Part shown: positions 49,765 to 62,672 of the stretch, piece after piece
Position numbering within the stretch: position 1 is the first letter of the stretch
How the letters are laid out: every line of letters begins with the position of its first letter
Origin: Dugong dugon
Lineage: Eukaryota > Chordata > Mammalia > Sirenia > Dugongidae
Direction of reading: 5' to 3'
Assembly: GCA_030035585.1 (NCBI GenBank)
Contig: CM057482.1
Location: 59,152,828 to 59,216,827 of the forward strand
Length of the DNA: 64,000 nt
Translations under genes and position numbers: made by a program
The notes under the pieces: generated by a model
The model's database searches: none
What the model saw: only the letters and a program-made list of their open reading frames with translations
What the model was told of the DNA's origin: nothing

Positions 49765-50012
49765 CCCAGGTGGCTTCTCCTCCTTCAAGATCCAGCTCAA
49801 AACTATCTGCTTTGGAAAACCTTCTTGATCTTTCCCCCACCCCCTCTCCAGTGCTCCCTAAGAGAGCATTTCGCCATACAAGGACAGACCTACTCATGTT
49901 GGTCATAACCTTAGCTTTGGGGACTATCTTCCCTACTCAAGAGCAGGAGGGTGATTCATTGTCCAGCCCAATGTCTGGTTAATAGCAGACACTAAATAAG
50001 GTTAAATGAGCA
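49765..50012 (+). mobile_element. L2-like LINE 3' end
   Basis: ctccttcaagatccagctca, ggaaaaccttcttgatcttt and tagcagacactaaataaggt are in the order typical of the L2 3' end. Confidence 0.6.
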
Positions 50013-50369
50013 AAATCCCACAAGGAAGACTCATTTTCAGGTCTTCTTGGACTCTGTTTTTATTGCTGATGTTAAATGAAACTATGAAAAGAGTTACAGC
50101 TTCTTGTGGGGCTGGTTCTGTGACAGAACAATTTTAACAAGCTGTACTCTGGTAAGAATTTGAGACCTCAGTCACTAAACTAGGTATATTAGCAGTCTCC
50201 AGAAATCATAAAGTTCACTGGATCACATAAATCACCCTTTACAAACAAGGAAATAAACTAAAAAGAAAGTTATTGATTCAGTAGCCAGAGATCAATTATA
50301 GAACAAAAAAGCTGGATTATCTAAGCAAGCCTGTATGTAAAAACAAAAACTCAAAAATCCTGATGAAAA

Positions 50370-51653
50370 GGGGGAAAATGCAATACAGAATTTCAAATTC
50401 TCATGAACTCCAGACTTTCTGGAGCCATGGAGGCTAGATGAACCCCTGAAACCATTGCCCTGAGATAATCTTTAAACCTTAAACCAAAAATATCCCCCGG
50501 AGTCTTCTTAAAACTAAACAAAAGTTTAGCTTAACTAGTAAAAAAATGTATGCCTTGACTATTTTTCTCCTTTAAGAACTATCTGTATGTGATCAAACTG
50601 ACATAAACAACTCAAAAGATTAGATAGGAACCTTTGGGGGCAGTCAATGTATGTTAATGGGAAGGAACAACTCAGAAAAGGAGCCCAAAGAATGTAATCA
50701 GTAAGAGAGTACACAATGCTGGGGAAGTCAGCATAACTTGACCAAGTCAAAGTCATAGAAGCTTCATAGACCCATCTGAACTCCCTGAGGGGCTGAATTA
50801 CTGGGCTGAGGGCTGGAGACTATGGTCTCAGGGGACATCTAGCTCAATTGGCATAACATAGCTTATAAAGAAAATGTTCTACATCCTACTTTGGTGAGTA
50901 GCATCTGGTGTCTTAAAAGCTTGTTAGTAGCCATCTAAAATACTCCACTGGTCCCACCCCATCTGGAGCAAGGGAGAATGAAGAAAACCAAAGACACAAG
51001 GGGAAGATTAGTCCAAAGGATTAGTGAATCACAACTACCACAGCTTCCATCAGACTGAGTCCAGCACAACTAGATGGTACCCAGCAACCACCACCAACTG
51101 CTCTAACAGGGATCACAATAGAGGGTCCCGGAGAGAGCTGGAGAAAAATGGAAAATAAAATTCTAACTCACAAAAAAGGACCAGACTTATTGGTCTGACA
51201 CAGACTGGAGAAACCCCGAAAGCATGACCCACGGACACCTTTTTAACTCAGTACTGAGGTCATTTCTGATGTATACCCTTCAGCTAAAGATTAGACAGAC
51301 CCATAAAACAAACAATAATACATGTGGCTCAACCATGTATATGAGACTAAATGGGCACACCAGCCCAGAGGCAAGGACGAGAAGGCAGGAGGGGACAGGA
51401 AAGCTGGTAATGGGGAACTAAGGTCAAGAAAGAGAGTGTTGACATGTTGTGGAGTTGGCAACCAATGTCACAAAACAGTATGTGTATTAAATGTTTAATG
51501 AGAAATTAATTTGCTCTGTAAACTTCATCTAAAGCACAATAAAAAAAGAATGTACTCAATGTCACTGAATTATACATGTAGAAACTACTGAATTGGTGTA
51601 TGTTTTGCTGTGTATATTCTCAACCACAAAAAAATTAAATTTAAAAAAAAAAA
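50370..51653 (+). mobile_element. 5'-truncated afrotherian L1 (3'UTR only)
   Basis: It starts within a 3'UTR segment (tccagactttctggagccat) and follows the same 3'UTR as the full-length elements from about 50690 (cacaatgctggggaagtcag). It ends with module X (51430-51545, cacaataaaaaaa), module Y (51553-51630, atgtcactgaattatacatg) and an A-tail. It carries X-Y only, not X-Y-X'. Confidence 0.85.
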
Positions 51654-52286
51654 AAGAATGAAAACTCCAAGTGTAACTGCTGTCTTATCTCAGACTCTCT
51701 GCAATCCTCTTGTGCTCCCCAAGGTGATTAGGCTTCCAAATGTGAGGAAGATTCTCATACAGGGCCCTCCAAAGACATGTACATCCCAAAGGCCTTGTAT
51801 TTGGTCCCAGGGGTCAGTCTCTCCAGACACTTTTCAGTTTCTCCAATCAAACTCCCACAAATCCTTCATCTTCCTTCCTACTCTTAGTTCAGAGTCTCTG
51901 CTTCTCAGCTTGCCCGTTCATCACTTCACCCCATCCCTTAAGGAGGGAATAAGAGGAGAAAGAGGACTGTAACAGAGGATGGTTTCTGACTCTGTTTCAG
52001 AACTTAACTACAAGCTACATGGAAATGTTGACAGTGACCAAGCTCTATGGACTGAGTTGGACTATAGCACAGGTTTAGGATGCCACATACAGTTCCACCA
52101 GGAGTGGGACACAGCAGGCTCACAGAGAAGCCGAGGCTCCAATCAAAGCTGACAGTGTGCTTCCACTTGGGAAACCATGAGGGCTCTCCTTAATTTACTC
52201 TCAATCTTGTATCAGCGCACTCTTAATTTCTGACTCGAAAGCAGTGCCTCCATGCCCTTTCCCACAGATGCAGTCAGCATCCTTAC

Positions 52287-52380
52287 CTCCTAGGCAGGCT
52301 CCAAGGGCTAGTGAATACATGAGTGGCTGCACAGGAAGGCTGACCTCAGGGTCTTGGCTCAAGTTCAGAAGCACAGGAAT
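52287..52380 (-). CDS. OCA2: OCA2 (P protein) internal exon, human exon 22 equivalent
   Basis: This 94-bp exon encodes 31 full codons ([15 protein letters not shown]... to ...LGACLG) plus the first G of a split glycine codon. It gives a luminal or cytosolic loop followed by the start of another hydrophobic segment ([14 protein letters not shown]) of the carboxy-terminal transporter domain. The Gly aligning with human G775, mutated in albinism, is present. On the minus strand the acceptor is ttttcctccatag and the donor is GAG|gtaagg. It lies 10,922 bp downstream of the exon at 63303-63407 and joins it without loss of frame. Nothing suggests a pseudogene. Confidence 0.97.
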
Positions 52381-52689
52381 CTATGGAGGAAAAGACTGAT
52401 ATTACATCTCATGAAAACGTAGGGGCACTGTCCCCACTGTGAATCACAAAACTCAAAGCGATTTTTCAGCAGTCAAATGTAAGGAGCACAGGAATTTGGA
52501 AGGAAACCAACATGAACTCTGGGGTCCAGAGACACTTAAGTCTGACCCATCTGAATGTCCTTTGACTCCAGCACATGATTGATTGGTCCCCCCCACTTTC
52601 TTACCAATAATTGTACAGGTGGCACTGTGACTCTTGAGTGGGGCAATGTCAGGTAAAGCCAAGCACAGTGCCCAGGAACTTAGTAACAT

Positions 52690-52820
52690 AAGAGAATCTA
52701 TGACACCCCACAATGCACCAAGTCCTGTGCTAAATATTTGCATGTAGCAACTTATCCAATACCCAAACACCCTTGAGATGTATCTATTATTCCTTCCATT
52801 GACCAATGAGGATTCTGAGA
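52690..52820 (+). mobile_element. MIR SINE fragment
   Basis: accaagtcctgtgctaaata followed by attgaccaatgaggattctg and agattcagagaggtac is the diverged core and 3' region of a MIR. Confidence 0.65.
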
Positions 52821-54501
52821 TTCAGAGAGGTACTAAACACCAGTCTCTTGAGTGGCTGGCCACAACTTGAGTGCAGTCTTTTGATTCCAAAGCACACTAT
52901 GGCAAACCTGTGCTAAGCTGCTGCCCACCACTGCTCTCTACCCTATTTCTTGAAACCTCTGGCACCAAGACTCCCTAACAGGCCTCACATTTGATAACCA
53001 GTAGCATCATTCTCTAGTCTGTCATGCCAGCATCTGGGGAACCTTTTTGAAAAAGATCGATTCAATATTATTGCAAGAAATGAAACGTGGTGGTAGTGAA
53101 GTCTCCATAAGAAATTTGTATTTGGTTTATGTTGCTTATGAAGAACAGAGATGGACCTGGAGTGAGGGTTGGGTATAGGTGGTGGTGTCCTTCCAAGGAC
53201 ATTTCAGTGGCCTATGGCTGGTTAGGAAAGGCCCTGCACCTGCTGCCTGGGACAGCTGCTTGTGTCAGCCTCTCAAAGAGCAGGAGGACTAAGGTCCCAA
53301 GGGTACATCTAGAAAAGACTATATACAATCACAAACAGAAAGCTGAGGCTAGGGTGAAGAAATGTAAATGATTGCGGCATCATTTGATATGGAGAACTGA
53401 GGGACCACAGAGTTGCCTCTGCTGGACTTGCCTCCCCTCTCATGAAACGCTAATCATGGAAATTGGACTGCAGGAGCACACTTTGTTATATCCCCCCTGG
53501 GGACCATGGAGGCCCCCCACCTGCTGACTCTGCCCTTAGCCAGTGGTGGCTTTGTGCCACTCAGGACTTCAGGCTCAGCCATGAAAGGAGTGAACCCAAG
53601 CTGCCCCTGGCCAATCGGAACAGCAAGGAACAGGACCAGGAGGCCACAGCAGCCTTCAGCAGCTGCAGGCCCCGCAGTCAGTCCTGAAGTTGCTTTTCAG
53701 GGTTTGAGGAAGAGCCCTTAATAGTTGCTGGGTCGCAAGAAGCTCTTCACATCAGCAGCACCAAATACTTGAAGAGAAATAAGTAGCATGCAGGGAAACT
53801 GCTCCAGAAGCAGAAGCTCCTAGCAGAAGGGCCCAGCAGACCCCACCTGTGTTTCAGTCTTTGTGTCTGTTGTCCCCAGGTGGGATTCACACTTGGTGGT
53901 TTGGCTGTCTGGAGGAGCAGTGAAGTGCACCTTCTTACCAACATGCTGTTCACCAGTGACCAGAGCACGCCAACTCTGGACACCAGGCCCACACAGGGCA
54001 GAGCAAGGTCACCAGACCCAGAGACCTCCAGACTGGGACAGATCAAGCACAGGACCTGGGTCCTAGTCAGCGGTGCTGGGGCATGGACAGAAAGAGGAGG
54101 AAGACAAGTGTCCCATGGTGGGAAGAGCATGTGCCACGGGGAGAGAAAACCAACTCTGTGTTCTAAGCCACATATTGACAAGTACCACATTCAAATGCTA
54201 GCTCACCCGCAAAATAATGTGCTCTGAAACAGTTTTGAAATCCAAGCCCTCCACTGGATTCACAATTCAGATAAGAGCCATTGCTCTAAGCTTTGCCCCA
54301 TTGCAAGGATTCCGCATTAATGGGTGAGGTCTCACAGACTCATGCTGCTGTCTCCCCCTGGATTCTGCCCTCTCTGACCTCCTCCCTGGCTCCAGACCCA
54401 GCCCCTTCACTCTGAGCCCTGCCCTCCTTCCAGGGCTCTCCTCCTGCACACCACCCTCACACCCACCTTTGCACACCTGGAACACTTGGGCTTCTGCCCT
54501 C

Positions 54502-54975
54502 TGTGATGGTTAAGGTTATGTGTCAACTTGACTAGGCCATAATTCTCAGTGGTTTGGCAGATATTATGTAATCATCCTCCATTTTGTGATCTCGTGTAAG
54601 CAGCCAATCAATTGAAAGGGGAGTTTCCTTAAGGGTGTGGCCTGTATCCAATACATATAGATGGTCTACCAGAGCTTGCCCTCTCTGGATCCTGTATCTG
54701 ACTCGTCATCCTCTGACTTCTGGTTCTTGGGATGTGAGTCAGCAGCCTACCACCTGACCTGCCAATTTTGGATTCATCAGCCCCTGCAACAACCTGAGTC
54801 GGGAGAAGCCTCCGGCCTGACATCTGACCCACAGATTTGGGAGTTGTCAGCCTCCACAACTGCGTGAGCCATTTCCTTGAAATAAATCTCAATCAATGTC
54901 TCTCTCTCTCTCTCTGTATACGTGTATATATATATACATACATGTATGTATGTATGCATGTATGGATGTATCTAT
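54502..54975 (+). mobile_element. LTR-like interspersed repeat, opposite-strand sister of 44469-45052
   Basis: It starts tgtgatggttaaggttatgt, has the middle ccaatcaattgaaaggggag and ttggattcatcagcccctgc, and carries AATAAA near 54881. A simple-repeat run follows (TC)n-(TA)n-(TATG)n at 54897-54975. The far end is missing or replaced by the AfroSINE that follows. Confidence 0.6.
54897..54975 (+). repeat. Compound microsatellite (TC)n(TA)n(TATG)n
   Basis: Alternating pyrimidine-purine units lie at the end of the LTR-like repeat. Confidence 0.88.
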
Positions 54976-55145
54976 ATGGAACCCTAGTAGTGCAGTGGTT
55001 AAGCTAACCAAAAGGTCAGCAGTCTAAATCCACCAGCCACTCCTTGGAAACCCTATGGGACAGTTCTATTCTGTCCTATAGGGTCGCTATGAGTCGGAAT
55101 CAACTTGACAGCAACAGGTTTGTTTTTTGCTTTTTGCTTTTTTGG
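54976..55145 (+). mobile_element. AfroSINE, well preserved
   Basis: It has an A-box-like tagtgcagtggttaagctaa, a B-box-like aggtcagcagtctaaatcca, the body cttggaaaccctatgggaca and cctatagggtcgctatgagt, then a T-rich tail of tttttgc repeats. Among the plus-strand copies it is the closest to the family consensus as I know it. Confidence 0.95.
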
Positions 55146-55261
55146 TATTTATACATACACATTTATATGTGTGGGGGAGTATGTGCTTCACTGGTTTTTC
55201 TCCTTTAGACAACATAGTGTAAGACACCCTCAGTGCTGCCACTGGAGTAGCTTCTGTTCTT

Positions 55262-55430
55262 AGTCCTTGCTATCCCTTCCTTCAGCCTCTGGGCTAGCCT
55301 GGGCCCCTAAGAAGCCTTCTCTGACTTTCCAAAGGTGGCTGATGCTTTATAACACTGCATGCTCAGAACTTACTGCCAGCACCACACTTAGTACTTCTCC
55401 CTCCTCCCTCCGTCTATGCTCCTGTAGTTT
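55262..55430 (+). mobile_element. Possible L2-like LINE 3' fragment
   Basis: aagaagccttctctgacttt and ctgcatgctcagaacttact fit the pattern of an L2 3' end. The match is weak and this could be chance. Confidence 0.35.
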
Positions 55431-55845
55431 AGTGAAGAGCCCAGACTCTCTGCCTGCTCCCACCGTGACCTCCCACGTGCCTCCATATGACTCTTCACAG
55501 ATTCCTTTCTCAAAAATAGCCCATTTCTAGTACTTGTCCTGTCTGGTATGGCCAGGAGAGCTGTCACTTAATCCCTTTAAGAGTGATTTGCCTCAGCTCA
55601 GCATTCAGTGGGTGCACAGTGAAGACTAGCCGAGGGTCCCCCTCACCTCCATGACCATGCTCACACATGAGCTTCAAATGTTGTTACTCACATGCTCCCT
55701 AAAGATCTTCGAAAAAAATATGTGACTTCCCTCCTACATTTGAAGTCAGTATGTGAAATGTGTTGCCCTAATTTAAAGTCTCTCCCAAGGATGCAATTGG
55801 TAGCACATAGTAGTATTGCCATTCTCAAACAAAGTGATCTACCAC

Positions 55846-56146
55846 TGTCTCAATCATCTAGTGCTGCTCTAACAGAAATACCACAAGTGGATGGATTTGA
55901 CAAAGAGAAGTTTATTCTCTCACAGTCCAGTAGGCTACAAGTCCAAATTCAGGGCATCAGCTCCAGGAGAAGGCTTTCTCTCTCTTTTGGCTCTGGAGGA
56001 ACATCCTTGTTATGAATCAGTCTTCCTTTGGTCTGGGAGCATCTCAGCACAGGAACCTCAGGTCCAAAGGACGCGCTCTGCTCCCAGCACTGCTTTCTTG
56101 GTGGTATGAAGTTCCCATGTGTCTCTGCACAATTCAATCCATGACA
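55846..56146 (-). mobile_element. Solitary LTR, MaLR/ERVL-like, internally shortened
   Basis: Reverse complement of the family at 61856-62262: starts tgtctcaatcatctagtgct and ends ttcaatccatgaca. About 100 bp near one end of the LTR is missing. It is not linked to any viral coding sequence. Confidence 0.8.
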
Positions 56147-58839
56147 CACCACTCTTTTAAATACATCCATTTAAATTTAAATAGCATAATATCATAATTC
56201 ACTGAAAAATCCAGAAAAAGCTACTTCTCAGTGGTCTGAAAACAGGAGAGTGCCCAGGCCTTACTGCCAGACCTCCAGTCCTGCTCTAAAGCCCAGAGAA
56301 AGTCAAGACAGGCCAGACAATCACAGACAGGGCTGAGCAGGGCTGTGGGTGACCCTCACGGGACAGGGAAGGAGAGGGCACTGGTGACAGGTGACAATGC
56401 CTCCATGATGCACATGGTCCAGAGGGGAGAGTCCCAGGGGTGGACCACGAGGTCTTTAAGCATCAGAGGCTCAAGTGAGGAGGCCCTTCTACCTGGTGGT
56501 CTCAGGGTGATGCTCTGGGGGCTGCCAGGGCACCCTGGAGGGAGGCTGTGGCAAGCAAGTTTGGTGAGAATGCCGTGGGGTGTCCCTGGCCATGGGGGAT
56601 GCCAGAGAAGGCTTCTGCTGGCAGAGACTCGTGCTCACACCTGCACGACCTGCCCCCTCAGTGTTAATCTGGACTTTGAATCCATGCCCCACATTTAAAA
56701 ATTGAAAATTTTCCTATAAAAATATGGGAATCTGGCTCCTTCTGCAAGATCAGAGGCGTTGACATGCACGGCTGTACCTCCCTCTGCCACCCTCCCAGAG
56801 CCCCGAGCCGAGGCTGCAAGTCAGCACGCGCTGAGCCGCTGGAGCCACTGCTGGAGTCAGTCTTGTTGTGGATGTCCTGCATCCTCAGGTAGGTCACTAT
56901 CGTGTGTGTGAAAGCCCAGGCCCTGGTGGCTGGAGGCACTCAGGAATGCCCTTGCAGCAGAATTCCTTCTCTGCCTGCAGGAGTGAATCTCAGCCTCCAA
57001 GCCCCAGTGAGTGCTCCCCAGGAGTTTCTAAGAGCAGATGGAAAAGTTTTCCAGTAATGTGCAGCAGAGGCACAAACTCCACAGACAGGGCCTTGGCCCA
57101 GACGGCGCTTCTTGAACTTGAACATGCCCAGCTCACTGTGTTGATTCAGTGGGTCTGGAAGACAGAATTCTACACTTCTAACCTGCTCTAGGAGGTGCTG
57201 AGGGTGAAGAGCTGCACGTTTTAAATGTAATGTGTTCCTTTTCTTCCTCCTGAGCTCCCATCATTAGCATGGTGGGTCTCCTGGGTCTCTCCTCCAAATC
57301 TCTCACCAACCTTTTCATGAACGGATTCTTTGTGCTTTGGCTCTGTACTTTTGGGCATTTCTCTCACTTGGCTTCAAAACCACTAGTTCAGCTTAACTCT
57401 GGCCTTTCTCTTCTTCAATTCATTACTGAGTATTCTAGTTTAAAAAGTTATGGATTTAGTTCCAGAAACTACTGTTGTGCTGGGCTCGAGCCTCTTGTGT
57501 GTCCTTGAATGTGCTGTGCTGTCCCACGCTTGTGTCCACCTGCAGCTGTGGGTCACAGGTGTCTCTTCAGCACACCGTGTTTAATCTTCTCTTGGGCTGT
57601 CGGTCCCTAACTGTGCCTTTGTCTTTTATGAGGTGCCACAGAGGTCTGGCTGTGTAGTGACTTGTCCGCAGACCAAGGAAGGTGACAGGTTCTCTTCCAC
57701 CTCTGGGTGCTGCAGGGCCTCACCAGGGTGCTCTCCCAGCTCTTCCTGGGGAGGCAGCGCACCCATATCCTGTCAGGACCATGGTCAGTGAACCGCAAGG
57801 CTCCGCCCAGCTAATAGGTGAAACTGGTTATCTCTGAGCTGCTGTCACTTCTACTGCTCTAACCCTACCAAGTCCTTGGCTTGCACAGTGTGTGGCTGGG
57901 ATCCATGCCCAGATTCCACTCCTCCAGAGCCTGAGCTGTTAATTACCACAAATGCTGTGTTATTAAACCTAAGTCCAACCCCAATGACTGCGATCCGGTG
58001 TCCTGGTCCCACGGTCCACATGATTTTTTTTCCCTTAACTTTTAGGAAAGGATGAGTTAGACAAGGATGAGTTAAAATAAAAATAATAGAAGTAAAAAGC
58101 AAATGTAAAATGCTTCTAACTTTTTGTGTCTGATAATAAAATATCTGAAAATTCTTCCTGTTCAAGCCAGTGAAGTTGAAAAGATGAGGTTTAAATGAAG
58201 AAAGACTGTCAAGGAATCCTCAGCCATTAGCAATGCATTTCTAGTTTTGATGTAGTTTCTAGAGAAATGTACCAGGGGGTCTAAGAGAATTGCCTGCTGA
58301 AGCAGGTTGGGCTCCCACAGCTTCTCCATCTACTTCGCCCCGGAGGCAGGAGAAGAGAAAGGAAGGGAGAGGTGGAAATGATGAGAGGAAGAACCCTTTA
58401 ACACTTCATTCAGACTCACTTGCTTTAGAAGCTGGTTTGGAAAGGGGTGTGAAAAGGAACACTCAGGGCAGGGTGGCCAGCAGACTCAGTGTGGGAGTGA
58501 GCCAAGGCATTTACACAAGCAGCAGATGCTGAAGGCTCCATGGGGCAGCCTCCCAGTGTGGTGCTGGGTTCCTGGTTGACTCTTAGACATTCCGAGAACT
58601 GAGCACTATCCTGAGGTAAACTCCTTGTCTTCTTAAACTAGCTCTGTTGATTGCAACTGTTGATTGAAATGCTGATACAACTCTGCACATTACAAATGAA
58701 AAGATACCCACTAAAAGATTAGAAGTAAAAGTAGTATTTTCCAAACTATCTAGTGGGTGGGGCAGTAGAAATTATCAACCCAAGAGAAGTAAGGAAATGA
58801 TGGGGTGGGGGGGATCAGAAGAAAAAAAAATCATAAATG

Positions 58840-59275
58840 GAAAACCAAAATAAAATGGTAGAAATAAATTCAAGGCCATCGGTAATTACAATAAATTTAA
58901 ACATGTTAATCTATTCTATTAAAAGATAGATTATCTTCTTGGAATTTTAAAAATCCATTTGCAGAGTGCTTGAAAGGAACAGCTAAAAAGGATCTAAAAA
59001 AAATAACAATAAAAAAAGCTGAAAATAAAGGTTTGGAAAAAGATAAACCAGGTAGAGACTAAAAGTACAGATGGAGAGAGACCCTATCTAATGATAAAAG
59101 GAGCCATCTACCCAGAGCAGACATTAGTAATGAACCTCCAACACCTAATACACTGGTGACGGATGCAATGTAAATATGTACTGAATTGCAAGGAGAGATA
59201 GATAAATGCATACAGTGAAAGATTTTTAAGATCCCTCTATTATTACAGATTAAGTAGAAAAACAATTTTTAATCT
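58840..59275 (+). mobile_element. Ancient L1 remnant around the ORF2 start
   Basis: ggtagaaataaattcaaggc and tcggtaattacaataaattt match the start of L1 ORF2. Further on, ctaatgataaaaggagccat matches the endonuclease region. It is heavily degraded. Confidence 0.65.
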
Positions 59276-59284
59276 AGAGAAGAC

Positions 59285-59375
59285 TCAACAAGCAGCCATC
59301 GAAAATCCTACGGAACACAGTCCTATTCTTACATTCGTGAGATGGCCATGAGTTAGACTCACCACCAATTAGTTT
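59285..59375 (+). mobile_element. AfroSINE fragment
   Basis: gaaaatcctacggaacacag, tcctattcttacattcgtga and gccatgagttagactcacca are a diverged 3' body of the long AfroSINE variant. Confidence 0.7.
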
Positions 59376-60209
59376 GGTATGAAAATTTGGGGAATGAAAA
59401 TGTTAGGTGCCGTATTTTTACAAAATGAAGGAACCTAAAATTCCTATAATAGGGGAATATGTAAAGCAAATGATGGTACACTCACAGAATAAATATAGCA
59501 TTAAAATGAGGTTTAGTGTAAAAAATAGAGGAATGTTTTTGTTAGGACTTGTAATATATTTTATATTTTAAATTTCTTAAAAAGTATTATAGTAAAATTT
59601 TATTACATTACAAAACCAAGATATAAAATTTTATATACTGCATGAGCTCCACTATGTTTTTAAACAGTTATATAAGAAAAAAGAAGAACAAAAACACACT
59701 AGGGGTTAAGAGGAGTTATTTCTATTTAGTAGAATTAAAGGTAATTTTTTTCTTTATTTTCTAAATTCCTCTGATGGATATATTGTTTATCATCAGAGAA
59801 GTAAATCAATTTCATAAATGAAGACATGCCATTTAGCTCCATGTGTAATGGCACCCTTTTGAATCTCAGGAACCCCAGATCAGCAGTGTCGGTCCATCCC
59901 ATCTTACCTCATCACAGCTGCAAGTCAAGGGCAGCTTCCATTGTTAAAGAACAGGAAAGTTCAGATGAATGAGTTAACATTTCTCATCAGGCCTCAGATC
60001 TTCTTGTCCATGCATTGGGCTCCATTTACCACCTCAGAAGATCTGGGTCAATTTCCATGACTCCAGTCCTGAGCCAACCTCAGCTCGCTACTTGCCTCTC
60101 TCCCCCGTGATGTCATTCAGTGTTGAGGAGTTCAAGGTCTTGAAGACATGGCCTAAGTTCCTAGCTTGGGAAGGGTCCGGACAGTATCTCCTTTCCTGGG
60201 TTGAGAATG

Positions 60210-61172
60210 CTGTTGTTAAGTGTCATCGAGTCATTTCTGACTCATAGAAACCCTATATATAACAGAACAAAACACTGCCCAGTCTTGTGCCATCCTCACG
60301 GTTGTTGTTGTGTTTGAGCCCACTGTTGCAGCCACTGTGTCAACCCATCTCATTGAGTATCTTCCTCTTTTTTGTTGACCCTCTACTTTACCAAGCATGA
60401 TGTCCTTCTCAAGGGACTGGTCCCTCCTGATAACATGTCCAAAGTATGTGAGACGAAGTCTTGCCATCCTTGCTTCTAAGGAGCATTCTGGTTGTACTTC
60501 TTCAAAGACAGACTTTTTGTTCTAATGGCAGTCCAGGGTGTATTCAATATTCTTCACCAACACCATAATTCAAAGGCATCAATTCTTTGGCCTTCCTCAT
60601 TCATTGTCCAGCTTTCGAATGCATATGAAGCGATTGAAAATACCATGGCTTGGGTCAGAGGCACATTAGTCCTCAAAGTGACATCTTTGCTTTTTAACAC
60701 TTTAAAAAGTTCTTTTGCAGCAGATGTGCCCATTGCAATACATCATTTGATTTCCTGACTGCTACTTCCATGGGCATTGATTGTGGATCCAAGTAAAATG
60801 AAATTCTTGACAACTTCAATAGTTTCTTTATTTATCATGATGTTGCTTATTGGTCCAGTTGTGAGGATTTTTGTTTTCTTTATGTTGAGATATAATCCAT
60901 ACTTTGATCTTCATCAGTAAGTGCCTCAAGTCCTCTTCACTTTCAACAAACAAAGTTGTGTCATCTGCATATCGCAGGTTGTTAATGAGTCTTCCTCCAA
61001 TCCTGATGCTCCGTTCTTCTTCATATAGTTTAGCGTCTCAATTTTTTTGCTCAGCACACAAGTGTGAATAAGTATGGTGAAAGCATACAACCCTGACACA
61101 CACCTTTCCTGATTTTTAACCATGCAGTATCCCCCATTCTGTTAGAATAACTGCCTCTTGGTCTATGTACTG
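60210..61172 (-). mobile_element. RTE-type LINE, reverse transcriptase and 3' end
   Basis: Read on the minus strand, this carries the C-terminal half of an RTE ORF. The RT active site N-L-R-Y-A-D-D-T-T-L is at 60953-60983 (Y-A-D-D at 60960-60971). A C-terminal region Y-F-G-H-V-I-R-R-D-Q-S-L-E-K-D-I-M-L-G-K-V-E-G is within 60370-60450. The 3' tail contains the 'gactcaatgacacttaacaac' type motif shared with AfroSINE. Several frameshifts and stops are present, for example between the RT and C-terminal parts, so it is inactive. It is 5'-truncated. Confidence 0.9.
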
Positions 61173-61855
61173 TGACCTAATTGGACTCTCTTGTTCAGTC
61201 CTAGGGAGGATCTGGACCCTGAAACCCAGACACTCTCCCAAATGGTGGGGTTTGCCAGCTGTGAGTGCATGGGGCAGAGATGATGGTTTCCTTGCAATGT
61301 CCCCTGCATTTGTGGCCCACAGAATGTAGCATCGAGGTGCTCCAATGCACAGTCTTCCATAGGCTCATGTCATCTGAAGAAAAGATACAGGCACTGTAGG
61401 CTGCATTGTCTGGAAGCAGAGGACCAGGGGAAGGACAGTGGCAGACCCAGTGATCTGCCCCCAGCGGCCTCCAAAGAGGAAGCAGCTTTTCCCTCTGTGT
61501 GGCATGGGCACCCCTACCACAGCAGGCAGTGTGCCCACTGAACTGAAACAAGAAGATGCAACACCTGTAGGACTTCTCTAACTTGGGAGGTTATGAAGAA
61601 AATAACGACAGCAGAAAAAGAGTTGACTCAGAATTTCTAAACCCAGACAGACCCTAAAAGAAGAGCAAGCACTAGATGACTAGAATTGCCTGGGCACAGA
61701 CCGTGGCTCTCAGGTCAGTGATGTAAATTCCCCAATGGGCCTGAGTTCCTAAGGGAGAAAGAAGCACTGCTGAAGCCGGACTGCTTTCTCCTACATTGGC
61801 CAGCTCTGTTGATGTTTCTTTGTGCTCCTTGTTGTTCCAAGTCTGACATGCAAGC

Positions 61856-62262
61856 TGTCATGGACTGAATTGTGTCCCCCAAAAATATGTGTATTAATTT
61901 GGCTTGGTCATGATTCCCAGTATTGTATGATTGTCTTAATGAGATGGATTAGCTGCAGTTATATTGAGATTTAAAAGAGAGAAGTGAGTAGAGAGACATG
62001 GGGATCTCTTACCACCAAGAAAGCAGCACCGGGAGCAGAGCACATCCTTTGGACCTGGGGTCCCTGCACTGAGAAGCTCCTCCACCAGGGGAAGATTAAT
62101 GATAAGGACCTTCCCCTCGAGCCAACAGAGAAAGTTTTCCTCTGGAGCTGACACCCTGAATTTGGACTTGTAGCCTACTAGACTGTGAGAGAATAAATTT
62201 CTCTTTGTTAAAGCCATCCACTTGTGGTATTTCTGTTACAGGAGCACTAGGTAACTAAGACA
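61856..62262 (+). mobile_element. Solitary LTR, MaLR/ERVL-like, complete
   Basis: It starts tgtcatggactgaattgtgt, ends taggtaactaagaca (TGT...ACA), contains AATAAA near 62193 and is 407 bp long. It is the fullest copy of the family also found at 17136-17888 and 55846-56146. No clear target duplication was seen and no coding region is attached. Confidence 0.85.
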
Positions 62263-62672
62263 AAAGGTCACAAGGAGAGCAGAGAGACCCTCAACCATGC
62301 CACATGCACTCATGGCTAAGGGATCAATTCCAGCTGTGAGGAGTGTTCTTGCAATGCTAGCACATCTGTGACCCCAGGTTCTCCTATGCAAGCCCCTGTT
62401 CTTGCCTTTACCACATCAACCCGGGGGGGGTCACAATTCCTGACCTAAGCCAAGTGACAACCCATATTGGAGACAGAGTTCAGACCAGGATCAAGCCCAT
62501 TAGTCCTGAAAGACATAGTGATTGTCACAGACCCTTTATGTGTGCTCTCAGCCACAACTTTTAGGACCACACAAAGGAAGGCTGACAGTTAGAAAGGCAC
62601 TGCTGTCACCTTTATAGGGAATAAAGGTTGAAAATCTTCAACCAATGTCTCTCTGGTTTTTTAAGCAAGAGT

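Noticed and set aside
53463..53721. Two overlapping plus-strand frames in GC-rich intron DNA
   Set aside because: There is no recognisable domain and no exon borders in phase with OCA2. They are on the strand opposite to the gene.
60210..61172. RTE LINE as evidence for a ruminant (BovB) genome
   Set aside because: The neighbouring SINEs are AfroSINE, not ruminant BovA/Bov-tA, and the LINE tail matches AfroSINE. An afrotherian source fits better.
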